Shown here piece after piece: positions 1 through 8,610 of a stretch of DNA of 64,000 nucleotides; position 1 is the stretch's first letter; each line of letters begins with the position of its first letter. A model generated the notes under the pieces. It ran no database searches and was not told the DNA's origin. It was given only the letters and a program-made list of their open reading frames with translations. A program made the position numbers and the translations under genes. Source of the DNA: Streptomyces asiaticus (GTDB lineage Bacteria > Actinomycetota > Actinomycetes > Streptomycetales > Streptomycetaceae); assembly GCF_018138715.1 (NCBI RefSeq), contig NZ_JAGSHX010000003.1, positions 1 through 64,000 on the forward strand. The letters are read 5' to 3'.

Positions 1-751
1 CCTCGGCGGTTTCGGTCTGGGGGACGGGGAGATTGCGGCGCCCGTATTTCGGGTGGGGCAGGTCGTCAGGTGCCAGTCCCGCGATCTGTGCCAGTCCCGT
101 CCGGTCGACGAGGCGGGCGGGTTCGAGTTCTGGTGCCCGCAGGTCGATGACGCATCGGTCGAGTGGCAGGGAGCCGGGCCGGCGGGACGCGGCCCACAAG
201 GCGAGGTGGTCGTGCCAGTGGGGCAGCGGTTCCTCCGGCGCGGTGAAGTCCGCGATCTTCATGATCCGGGCGTTACCCGGCTCTCCCGGGCGGGCCAGGA
301 GGTCCGCTGCGGTGACGGTGACGGCGTCCTCCACCGGGCGGGCGTCATACCCCTCATAGGCGCGGTCCACGACCTGACCGGGCCGGTGCCATGCGGCTCC
401 GTCCCACCAGTAGCCGCCGTGCCGGTAGAGGAACCCGTTGCGCCCGAACATCCAGTCGTGGTGCAGATCGCTCATGTCCTGGTCGCGGATCAGCAAAACG
501 GTGCGGCCGTACGTGGGGTGCTGGTGGACAGCCCACGCGTAGGCGCGGTTCTTCGGTTCGGTCGTGAAGGCCACCCATCCCCCACCACGTAAGGAATCCG
601 TGCGCCCCCACAGCCCTTCACCCTGGTTGCGGCCGGTCCGCTCAATCGCGTCGGGATTGTCCAAGGGCAGCCGCTCGTCGTTGATGAACGGCAGCCCCGG
701 AACCGGATGATCGGTACGCAGCCCATTGGCGACCGGACGAATCCAACTCAT
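1..751 (-). CDS. hypothetical protein, 3' end outside window
   Basis: An open frame runs from ATG at 751 (GGAGGGG ribosome site 6 bp upstream) to the left edge without a stop, giving at least 250 residues. The protein begins MSWIRPVANGLRTDHPVPGL and is rich in Trp, His and Asp, with stretches such as HHDWMFGRNGFLYRHGGYWW. No signal peptide, membrane segment or catalytic motif is recognised. I do not know the family. The C-terminus lies beyond the window. Confidence 0.75.
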   Translation of the reverse strand, partial: MSWIRPVANGLRTDHPVPGLPFINDERLPLDNPDAIERTGRNQGEGLWGRTDSLRGGGWVAFTTEPKNRAYAWAVHQHPTYGRTVLLIRDQDMSDLHHDWMFGRNGFLYRHGGYWWDGAAWHRPGQVVDRAYEGYDARPVEDAVTVTAADLLARPGEPGNARIMKIADFTAPEEPLPHWHDHLALWAASRRPGSLPLDRCVIDLRAPELEPARLVDRTGLAQIAGLAPDDLPHPKYGRRNLPVPQTETAE

Positions 752-1112
752 AGCGCCCCTCCGATGCGGCCTCCCAGCGCCCCGAACGCCTAAGCCCGGA
801 TGCGCTCCCCTCCCATCCCTGCGACATGGCAGACACCGCCAAACCCGAATGACCGGACCGGCTGTCACCGCGCATGGGACATGGGCCCGCCCCTGCCCCG
901 CCTGATCGCCCAGTGAGCTGCTTCACCGGCTGCACTACATGACATCACGCCGAGCGGAGCGATCAGAGCGGACGCGTCACCCCACGACGGCATGCAGCTC
1001 GCGCACGCCCGTTATCTGGGGTGCTCAGGAGCCGTAAGCCACGTGAGGTAAGTGGGCCTCATCGCTCGTGCCTTACAGATAGTTCGGGCATTCGTCATGC
1101 ACGTACGGCACG
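752..1112. other. non-coding stretch, nothing recognised
   Basis: Between the divergent or upstream ends of the two leftward units there is about 360 bp. Open frames here are short and overlap each other without codon bias that would favour one. No clear hairpin or repeat was seen. Confidence 0.4.
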
Positions 1113-1370
1113 TCAGCGGCGGCCGTGCTCGGCGGCCTGGGCGAGGTCTGCCGCGAAGTCCGGGTTCCCTCGGTTCCAGCACCGGCACGCGACCTCCCAG
1201 TCGGCCCGGGTCCGCTGGAGCGCCTGGTGTAGGCGTTCGGCCGGTATCTCGAAGACGCCTTCGTGCTCGGGCTTTCTGTACTCGTGCGGCCCGTACACCG
1301 GTGGCCGCCACGTGCCGTCGATGCTCACGCCCTTCTCGACCACGGGCCTGATGAAGAACGGGGTGTTCAC
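1113..1370 (-). CDS. hypothetical protein, 85 aa
   Basis: The GTG at 1370 overlaps the stop of the upstream regulator gene in a GTGA arrangement, which indicates translational coupling and fixes the start. The product is a small soluble protein (begins VNTPFFIRPVVEKGVSIDG) with a Trp/Arg-rich C-terminal half. It probably works with the helix-turn-helix partner encoded just upstream, but no family is recognised and no function can be given. Confidence 0.65.
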   Translation of the reverse strand: MNTPFFIRPVVEKGVSIDGTWRPPVYGPHEYRKPEHEGVFEIPAERLHQALQRTRADWEVACRCWNRGNPDFAADLAQAAEHGRR

Positions 1371-1774
1371 CCGCCAGCCCCAGCCGGGCCGCCGGGGTCG
1401 TCTTCCCAGCCGCCGCGTGGACCGGTCATCTTGTCCGGCGCGTGCCCGCGGGTCTCCCACTCCCGGTAGGTATCCGGGTGCCAGCCGAGGTCAGCAGCCA
1501 CCGTTGCCCGGCTCTTCCCGACCCGCACCCGCAGGTGGACGATCCGCTCACCGTCCTTCAGGAGGTCGCATAGGTCGAGCGGATCGGCCACCCCGACCGC
1601 ACGGGCCAGGCGAGGCAACACCTCGGCTCGCGGGTGCCGCTGCCCGCTCAGGTAGAAGCTCACCGTCCTGTCGCTCGCGCTGGCCGCCCTGGCGATCTCA
1701 GCCACCGTCAGGCCACCCTCCTTCCGCGCGGCTCGCAGGCGCAGGCAGTTGAACCCGTACGGAGCCTCGGACAC
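1367..1774 (-). CDS. helix-turn-helix (XRE-like) transcriptional regulator, 135 aa
   Basis: Residues about 10-60 form an XRE-like DNA-binding domain (LTVAEIARAASASDRTVSFY is the helix-turn-helix core). A second helix-turn-helix-like segment lies near residues 95-120 (KSRATVAADLGWHPDTYREW), so the protein may carry two reading heads. The GTG start at 1774 is preceded by GGAGG at 6 bp spacing. A longer frame upstream would run through the operator repeats and is unlikely to be coding. The duplicated inverted repeats directly upstream suggest autoregulation, possibly also control of the divergent gene at 2004. Confidence 0.75.
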   Translation of the reverse strand: MSEAPYGFNCLRLRAARKEGGLTVAEIARAASASDRTVSFYLSGQRHPRAEVLPRLARAVGVADPLDLCDLLKDGERIVHLRVRVGKSRATVAADLGWHPDTYREWETRGHAPDKMTGPRGGWEDDPGGPAGAGG

Positions 1775-1795
1775 GGTGAACCTCCAGCCGCCGCT

Positions 1796-1894
1796 CTGAA
1801 CGAACCGCATGATGCCAGGAACCGGCGGTTCGTTCAGACCATCTGTGCGACCCTGAACAAACCCCGGAGTCAACGAAAACGGCGGTTCGTTCAG
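1796..1894. promoter_or_regulatory. duplicated 13-bp inverted-repeat operator
   Basis: CTGAACGAACCGC (1796-1808) pairs with its exact inverse GCGGTTCGTTCAG (1825-1837). The same layout recurs 57 bp on: CTGAACAAACCCC (1853-1865) with GCGGTTCGTTCAG (1882-1894). Both pairs have the same 29-bp start-to-start distance. The array fills the gap between the divergent genes starting at 1774 and 2004. It is most simply the binding region of the regulator encoded at 1367-1774. Confidence 0.75.
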
Positions 1895-2003
1895 GGGTGG
1901 ATGCTTGGGGGCCCGAAGCCGTTTCGGGACCGTCGCCTCGGCGGCCAAGTGGGTGGCGGCGAAGCTGGACGCGGGCCGCCATCGAGAAGGAGGGATCAGC
2001 CCA

Positions 2004-2585
2004 GTGAGCGGCAATCACGACGCTGCCATCGACGCCGTCAAGCGACAGCTCCCGTCGATGGAGCAGGCGTTCGCCGGGTGGCCGACGGCGATGCCGGCCG
2101 GGCCGTTCGACGTCTACGGCGATGTCGACCTGTACCAGACGGGCGGGTTCGAGGACCCCCGCCTGGTGCTCTACACCGGGGTCAGCCGCCTCCCGACGCT
2201 GACCGTGGGCTGGTGCCTGTTCGGCGCCTCGCGGAATGTCCAGCCCGGCAAGGAATCGCTGCCGAGCGGCGCCCGGGAGGCCCTGACCGACACCACCGCA
2301 GTGCGCGCCTTGCAACTCCTCGCGGTCGACCACCCGGAGACCGATGAAGCGGCGATCGAAGCACTCACGGTCCCCGGGGTTACCGGCTCCCTGGTCGCCC
2401 TGGCGTGCGCCGTCCACCAAGAGCACGAAGGCCGGGCCGTACCGCTCGGCTGCGAGGTCGGCACGGCCGTCTACGCGTGCCACCACGGGCCCGTGCACCT
2501 GGGCAGCATCGCCGCCGACGTGGTGCTGATCGGCAGCCTCATCTGGATCGCCAAGACCGAGACTGAGGCGGAGGTCGCCGAGTGA
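2004..2585 (+). CDS. hypothetical protein, 193 aa
   Basis: GTG at 2004 is preceded by AAGGAGGG at 1988-1994, which makes it a better start than codons further upstream that overlap the operator array. The soluble, acidic protein (pI low, many Asp/Glu) has no recognised domain. A run near the C-terminus (VVLIGSLIWIAKTE) is hydrophobic but short. It is divergent from the regulator pair at 1113-1774 and may share its operators. Function unknown. Confidence 0.6.
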   Translation: MSGNHDAAIDAVKRQLPSMEQAFAGWPTAMPAGPFDVYGDVDLYQTGGFEDPRLVLYTGVSRLPTLTVGWCLFGASRNVQPGKESLPSGAREALTDTTAVRALQLLAVDHPETDEAAIEALTVPGVTGSLVALACAVHQEHEGRAVPLGCEVGTAVYACHHGPVHLGSIAADVVLIGSLIWIAKTETEAEVAE

Positions 2586-2772
2586 CGACCGCCGGGGAGA
2601 GACACGGGGCCGCGCCGGAGTCGGTGGAGGCAGTCGATACCAAGCGACCGTCGCTCTCGCGCGACAGATCAAGGCCGGGTGGCTTCGGCCGCCTCGAACA
2701 GCCTTCCCGAAGCCGTACTTACCTAACTTGCCTGACGTCGGTGCACTCGGTCTGACCTGCGCACAGTACCCT

Positions 2773-3055
2773 CTACCCCTGGATAAACGCGGTGGTGAGC
2801 GGACGCCGGTCGGCCAGTTCGGTGACGACGCTGCGGGTCTCGGACCTCGCCGGGACGGGCCCGGTATGCGCCCAGCAGGGCGCGGGCGGTCTGCTCGGGC
2901 CGCCTCCAGACCCACCAGGCCCGCGCCATGTCCGTGCCCAGCCGCGCCCTGCGCTCAGACTCAACGGTCGGGAACTGAGCGGGCCGCAGGTCCTTCCCGG
3001 CCTCCAACGCGGCGCCGGCGTCGCCGAGGGCCCAGTGCACGCCGACCGCCTACAG
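2773..3055 (-). pseudogene. C-terminal remnant of an XRE/TPR-type regulator
   Basis: Reading leftward, the frame gives WALGDAGAALEAGKDLRPAQ and then TDMARAWWVWRRPEQTARAL, the pattern of the TPR-like tail common in Streptomyces XRE regulators. A frame change near 2860 is needed to continue into SVVTELADR, a typical terminal motif. An in-frame TAG at 3054-3056 and no N-terminal DNA-binding domain show that this is only a decayed 3' fragment. Confidence 0.5.
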
Positions 3056-3147
3056 GTCCACGGTGGCCGGGTTGAGGGGGAACAGGCGGCCCGACGGCGG
3101 CGACGGGCGCAGCGTGGGGCCCAGGTGTGTGGTTCTGGAGCGGCATC

Positions 3148-5571
3148 TACGCCAGGGCGGCCGGGATGGCGTTTTCGGTTGTCCAGTCACCGTCGAAAAG
3201 GGCGGCGACCAGGCGTGCCTCGTCGTCGGGGAGCTGGCCGGCGCGGTGCTTGGTGCGGGCCTTGGCGAGCCAGGCGCCGATCCTGACCGTGTCGCCGTCA
3301 ACGCGGATCGTCTCGCGGGCGGCAGGGGCGCGGCCTTCGCGGTGGAGAAAGAGTTCCAGGAGCTGGACGGTCTGTGTGAAGGTGCGGCGGGTGCGGCGGG
3401 CGGGGGTGAGCGGGTTTGCTGTCGGGGGTCAGACCGAGGGAGGTCATCAGGTGCTGCTGGCCGGGGTGGAGGGTGTGCCAGGTGGTGAGCTGGCGGTGCA
3501 GCCAGGAGCCGATCTTCACGCTGCCGAGCTGGGTGTCGGGGGTGAGCGTGGCTGGGTCGGCGCCGTCGGCGAGATGGGTGCGCAGCAGGTGGTATTTGCG
3601 GTGCCAGTCCGCGCCGTGGGGCAGGCGCCAGTCGGGGGCGAGGGCGGTCAGGGCGTCGTCGCGGGCGGGGTCGAGCTGGTTCTTGGCGGCGAGGTGGCGT
3701 TGTTCGGCGAGCCAGGCGCCGACGGGGGTGGTGGCGGGGGCGGCGAGGTGGCCGTGGGTGCGGTGGTAGTCGGATGCGGCGGCGAGGCGGGAGCGCCAGG
3801 CGGCGTCGTGCTTGTCCCAGATCATGCCGAGCGCGTCGAGTTCGGCGATCCAGGCGGCTTCCAGGCGGCCGGCCCTCCGGGCGTCGCGCATGGTGGTGAT
3901 GAAGGTGCCCAGGGTGTAGCCGGTGGGGTCCACGTGGTCGGCGGGGACGTCGAGGTGACCATATTCGTCGTGGTAGGCCTGGGCGGCGGCTAGTCCGAGG
4001 CGGCGGGAGCGGGAGACGGCCGGGTCGCGGGGGTCGAAGGAGGCCAGGTCCATCGCTTGGGCGATGCGCTCGGGGTGGACGGTGAAGTCGAAGTGCCAGC
4101 GGCGTTCGATGACGTCGCTGGTCTCGCGTGGGAGGCGGTTGGCCTTGTCGGGGAGGCGTTCGAGGATGCGGTGGTCGTGGCTGGCCAGTGCGCAGGCGAT
4201 CGCCCAGACGGGTTCGTAGGCGGTGCCGAGGATGTTCTTGGCGTCGGCGCCGGGCGGGACGTAGACGGGGACGATGAGGCTGGCGGTCTTGCCGGAGACG
4301 TCCAGGCGCAGGGCGCGGCCGAGGGCCTGGACGCAGCGGATGACGCTGCGGGTGGGGTCGGCGAAGACGATGGCGTCCACGCTGGGGATGTCGACGCCTT
4401 CGGCGATGAGGCGGGAGTTGGCGAGGATCGCGCAGTCGGCGGCGGCGAAGGCGGCGAAGGTGTCGGCGCGCTGGGCGGGGGTGTGCTCGCCGTGGGCGAA
4501 GAACAGCTCGGGGGTGATGTCCGGGCACAGGCCGGGGTCGGTCCGGGCCAGTTGGCGCAAGGTGTGGGGGAGTTCGCGGGCGAAGCGGCGGGCGTCGGAG
4601 ACGAGGTTGAAGTAGACCAGCACCTTCTTCAGACGGTGTTCGGTCATGGCGCGCAGGACTGCGAGGTGCAGGGCGGTGGTGCGCAGCGCGGTGTCCTGAT
4701 CCTCGCCGGGCCGGGTTGTGCCGGGGGCGGGCAGGTTCAGGCGGCGGCGCAGGTCGGCGTCGGTGAGGGTGGGGATCACGATGCGGTAGTCCGCAGCCCG
4801 GCCGTCAGCGACTGCCTGCGCGAGCGGGTACTCGAAGACCTTCTTGCCGTACACGGCCTCGTTGTCCATGGAGTTGGCGAACGCGTCCGCCTCCGCGCCG
4901 CCGCGGTGGCGGCGGCGCGGGCGGGTGGTGTCGGCGGACTCGGCCAGCTCCGGCGCAGCGAAAATCCTCGGAGTGGCGGTCATGTAGAGGCGGCGGTCCG
5001 CGTGGATGCGCTTCGCGTCGTTGACGATGGCCCACTTCTTGTCCGCGCGGCCTGCGATCCGGTGCGCCTCGTCCATGACCGCGAGGTCGAACGGCGGGAC
5101 CGCGTACTTCGTGTTCTGGGTTTGTTCGATCTTGTTCAGGGAGTCGTAGGTGCAGATCACCGTCAGCGCCGGAATCTGGTCCTCGCCCTCCCCCACCGCC
5201 GACATCAGCCCGCCCAGTGCGTGCGGGTCAGTGGTCGACGTGACGCGCGCCCCGACCAGGTCGTCCCGGCCTCTGGCGTCCAGGGAGGAGACGATCACCA
5301 TGTGCTCGCCGTGGCCGTCCCGGCGCCAGGCCAGTGCCGTCTGTGCCGCCAGGTCCAGAGAGGGCACCACGAACAGCACCAGCCGCGCGCCGAGTGCGTC
5401 CGCCACCCGGATCGAGACCAGTGTCTTGCCGGTCCCCGTCGCCGACACGAACAGTCCCCGCGTCCCGGCGCGGCGCAGGTGCCGTACCAGCCGCTTGACG
5501 GCCTTGACCTGATCGGGGAAGAGCCGCGCCTTCTCGGGACGGCCGGGCCGCGGCAGTTCGACCACAGTCAT
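3148..5571 (-). CDS. DEAH-box helicase with helicase-associated repeats, frameshifted near C-terminus
   Basis: ATG at 5571 starts a superfamily 2 helicase. Walker A is ATGTGKT at residues 44-50, then VMDEAHR and TATPRI, and motif VI lies in SVIRCVQALGRALRLD. From about residue 500 come helicase-associated repeats with the W-x-Y/R pattern. The frame of the motor runs to a stop at 3298, but its last 40 residues are Pro/Arg-rich nonsense. Shifting one base at the AAA of 3415-3417 restores a sensible tail (LTPARRTRRTFTQTVQLLEL) ending at TAG 3148-3150. Either a real one-base insertion or a sequence error is possible. Helicases of this general type sit near Streptomyces chromosome ends (TtrA is the named example), but I cannot claim orthology. 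Confidence 0.75.
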
Positions 5572-5671
5572 GAAGCTCTTCCTCGATCGGTCCAAAGCGA
5601 GCGGCGGCCGGGCCGGAAGGGCGGCAAGGCCGCTGAAGAGAACACCTTCAATCCGGCACCCTACCACCAAC

Positions 5672-5720
5672 GTACGCGAATCGTACGCGCAATGTACGGA
5701 TTTCGTACGGGCTATGTACG
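5672..5720. promoter_or_regulatory. five GTACG units at exact 11-bp spacing
   Basis: GTACG occurs at 5672, 5683, 5694, 5705 and 5716, each 11 bp after the last, in alternating CGTACG and TGTACG contexts. The array lies in the 182-bp divergent gap between the helicase (start 5571) and tap (start 5754) and ends 34 bp before the tap start. One repeat per helical turn on one DNA face suggests cooperative binding, perhaps by the helix-turn-helix of Tap. Confidence 0.75.
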
Positions 5721-5753
5721 ATTCATGGGGTAGGGTGGGGGTGGAGGTGTTCC

Positions 5754-7997
5754 ATGTCCGAGCTGTTCGATGCGGTCGACGCGCTGGTCGCGTCCCGGTC
5801 CCCGCTGCCGCCGCCGGCCGAGCGCAAGCGCCTGCGCCAGACGCACGCGCTCACCCTGGACGAGGTGGCCGCCGCCCTTAACGTGCGGCGGGCGACGGTC
5901 AGCGGCTGGGAGTCGGGCAAGACCGAGCCGCGGCCGCCGCAGCGGGAGCCGTACGCGCGCCTGCTGCGGCAGCTCGCACAGCTCTACCCCGCCGCCGAGA
6001 GCACCGCCGCCCCGCAGAAGGACGCCCCGACACCGAAGACGTCCAGCGGCCCGGCGTCCACGGCGCGAACCAGGCCCGCGGCCGGGGCTGTTGAGGCCGC
6101 GGCCGCCCCCACGCCCGGCACCGCCCCATCCGCTGTGCCCGCCGCCGCTCACGCACCAGCCGCCGCGCCGCGTCCAGCGCGGGCCGCCCGGCCGCCGCAA
6201 GGATCACCCCGCCCGGGCGCGCCGAAGACCGCTGCGGCCCGCACGCCCGCGCCCGGCAGCCCGTACGCGCACGGTCCGCTGCTCGTCCTCGACGCCGACG
6301 CCGACCGGCAGGTGACCGGCTACGGCATCGGCGGCCTGATCCTGGACGTGCCCGCCAAGTCACTCCCCGCGCTGGTGGAGTGGACGCTGGCGGAGGCACG
6401 GCTGGGGGCGGAGAAGCTGCACGGCTCGGGAAAGGACGCCGACCCGCTGCTGGTGCTCACCAAGGCGGCGTGCGAGCGCTACAGCCTGCCCGCCGCGCTG
6501 TCGGAGTCCGAGCGGCTCGCCGGGCGGCTCCCGGAGGGGCACAAGGTCCTCAAGCAGCTCCAGCGCGCCGACTGGCAGCTGACCAAGCGGGGGCTGGGGC
6601 CGTGGGCGCGGATCTACCGCCCTGCCCAGGACGGCCGTCGGCAGTGCGTGCAGCTGTGCATCCCTTCCTGGCACGCCCTCGACGACCGCGCCTGGGGCCA
6701 CGCAGCTCAGCTCGAGCCCGCGGAGCTGGCCCGGGTGCTGGGCGTGTACGCGATGCGGGTGATGACGCCGGTCGGTTCCACGGCCGTGACAGGGCTGGAG
6801 CTGATGACCGCGCTCAACCCGCCGACCCGCGCGAGCGAGCCGGACGAGGAGGGCAGGCGGCATTCCGAGCACCGGTCCGGCTCGCTGGGCACGCAGCCGA
6901 TGGACCCGGCGCCGTGCGAGGCGACCGACGGACACCCCGTCCTGGCCGACCTGCCCCGGTTCCACGTGCGCGGCCCCGGCGAGAGGCTGTTCGAGGAGGC
7001 CTACGACTGGGCGCGGGATCTGACCGACGCCGAGTGCATGCAGCGCTACCTGGTCGGCATCGACGTGAACCTGGCGTTCGGTGCTGCCGCCAACGGCGCG
7101 GTCGTCGGCCTGGCATCGCCCCCCGCGCACACCGCCAGCCCGGTCTTCGACCCAGCGGTGCCCGGTTCCTGGCTGGTCGACCTCTCCCACGTCGACCTGT
7201 CCCGGGTGAAGGTCGGCAAGCAGTGGCACCAGCTCGACGGCGATCTGCTGCCCAGCCCCTTCACGCCGACCGGCGAACGCCCGGAGGGTCCGGCCTGGTA
7301 CGCCACCCCCACCGTGGCGTACGCCGTCGAGCTCGGTTACGACGTCGCCCCGCTTGAGGCATGGGTGCGCCCGGAGTGCGGCCGGTTCCTGGACGGCTGG
7401 TACAAGCGGCTGCGCAACGCCTACGTGGACACCATGGCGGACCTCGCCGTGGGCGAGAAGCTCGCCCCGCACCAGTTCCTGGAAGCGATGGACGGCTACA
7501 GGCAGCGGGATGCGGAGCTGGCCATCGTGGTGGACGCCATCAAGATGACCGTCAAGGGCAGCATCGGCAAGCTGCAGGAGAAGGCCCGCGGCGGCGGCTG
7601 GAAGCCAGGGCAGCCCTGGCCCGCCCTCGCCCGCCCCACCTGGCGCCCGGACATCCGCGCGACCGTCATCTCCCGGGCCCGGATCAACATGCACCGCAAG
7701 ATGCTCAACCTGGCGGCGGCCACCGGCCGCTACCCGGTCGCGGTCCTGTCGGACTGCGCCGTGTACGCCGCCAACGGGCCCAGCCCGCTGGACGTCCTGC
7801 CCTACGGAGCCGACGGCAAGACCGTGCCGGGCTCGTTCCGGCTGGGGGTCTCGCCCGGGATGGTCAAGCACGAGGGCACCCAGAGCGTCCTGTGGGGCGC
7901 GGACGTGCTCGAGCAGCTCGGCACCGACGGCAAGACCGCCAACCTCGCCCGCTACATCAAGACCGGCGAGGTCACCGCCAAGGACACCGGGGAATAA
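5754..7997 (+). CDS. tap: telomere-associated protein Tap
   Basis: The 747-residue product matches the Tap family in length, layout and linkage to tpg. An N-terminal helix-turn-helix lies at about residues 22-62 (TLDEVAAALNVRRATVSGWE). A long Ala/Pro linker spans about 80-165. The large conserved body (from PYAHGPLLVLDADADRQVTG) fills the rest. In Streptomyces, Tap binds the 3' overhang of replicating linear ends and recruits Tpg. ATG 5754 has GGAGG 7 bp upstream. The next gene follows after 14 bp, so tap and tpg are one operon. The phased repeats upstream point to self-regulation. Confidence 0.9.
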   Translation: MSELFDAVDALVASRSPLPPPAERKRLRQTHALTLDEVAAALNVRRATVSGWESGKTEPRPPQREPYARLLRQLAQLYPAAESTAAPQKDAPTPKTSSGPASTARTRPAAGAVEAAAAPTPGTAPSAVPAAAHAPAAAPRPARAARPPQGSPRPGAPKTAAARTPAPGSPYAHGPLLVLDADADRQVTGYGIGGLILDVPAKSLPALVEWTLAEARLGAEKLHGSGKDADPLLVLTKAACERYSLPAALSESERLAGRLPEGHKVLKQLQRADWQLTKRGLGPWARIYRPAQDGRRQCVQLCIPSWHALDDRAWGHAAQLEPAELARVLGVYAMRVMTPVGSTAVTGLELMTALNPPTRASEPDEEGRRHSEHRSGSLGTQPMDPAPCEATDGHPVLADLPRFHVRGPGERLFEEAYDWARDLTDAECMQRYLVGIDVNLAFGAAANGAVVGLASPPAHTASPVFDPAVPGSWLVDLSHVDLSRVKVGKQWHQLDGDLLPSPFTPTGERPEGPAWYATPTVAYAVELGYDVAPLEAWVRPECGRFLDGWYKRLRNAYVDTMADLAVGEKLAPHQFLEAMDGYRQRDAELAIVVDAIKMTVKGSIGKLQEKARGGGWKPGQPWPALARPTWRPDIRATVISRARINMHRKMLNLAAATGRYPVAVLSDCAVYAANGPSPLDVLPYGADGKTVPGSFRLGVSPGMVKHEGTQSVLWGADVLEQLGTDGKTANLARYIKTGEVTAKDTGE

Positions 7998-8011
7998 GAG
8001 GACACGGGTCG

Positions 8012-8569
8012 ATGGTCACGGTCGCAGAAGAACTCGACAAGGCGGTGCAGGGCGCGTTCACGCGTCCCGTTCCCAAGTCCGCCGGGGCGCGGATGCGGTA
8101 CCTGGTCAAGCAGCACCAGCGCAGCACCCGGCGCGTCGCCGAACTGCTCGGTATCAGTCAGCGCACCGTCGAGCGGTACGTGAAGAACCAGATCAAAACC
8201 CCCCGGCCGGAGCTCGCCGACCGCCTCGAACGCGAGGTCCGCGCCCGCTGGCAGCCGCAGATCAGGGCCAGGGCGAAGCAGGCCGCGGCCACCACGAACG
8301 GCATCATGATCGATGTCCAGGCCCGGTTCGGCTACACCGCCGCCCCCGGCAGCACCGACCAGGCCCGCGTGCGCCACCTCACCCTCGCCCTGCCGCCCCG
8401 CCACGCCGCCCGCCTCCTCGAAGCACAGGAAGCCGGTCTCGACGAGGATGACCTCCGTCAGGTCGCGGCCGAGGCACTGGGCGAGGTCTACTTCCGCGAC
8501 AACGGCCGCCGCGCCCACGGCCTCGAAGTCGAACTCAAAGACCTCGTCGCCCTCGAGTTCGAGCTGTAA
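8012..8569 (+). CDS. tpg: telomere terminal protein Tpg
   Basis: The 185-residue protein has the Tpg signature: FTRPVPKSAGARMRYLVKQ near the start, a helix-turn-helix at about 39-60 (TRRVAELLGISQRTVERYVK), then RWQPQIRARAKQAAATTNGI and the GYTAAPGST segment. Tpg becomes covalently attached to the 5' DNA ends and primes end patching. In S. coelicolor the linking residue is reported as Thr114 (recalled); here S114/T115 fall at that point, but I have not aligned them. The gene follows tap after 14 bp. Confidence 0.92.
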   Translation: MVTVAEELDKAVQGAFTRPVPKSAGARMRYLVKQHQRSTRRVAELLGISQRTVERYVKNQIKTPRPELADRLEREVRARWQPQIRARAKQAAATTNGIMIDVQARFGYTAAPGSTDQARVRHLTLALPPRHAARLLEAQEAGLDEDDLRQVAAEALGEVYFRDNGRRAHGLEVELKDLVALEFEL

Positions 8570-8610
8570 CCCGGTCAGAGGCGCCGGGAGTAGCAGGAGA
8601 CCAGGAACAG

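Noticed and set aside
4057..5733. 558-codon rightward frame opposite the helicase
   Set aside because: Gly/Val/Ala-rich antisense reading with no domains; the opposite strand encodes clear helicase motifs.
6360..7871. 503-codon leftward frame opposite tap
   Set aside because: Antisense of a well-recognised Tap protein, His/Arg/Gly-rich, no family pattern.
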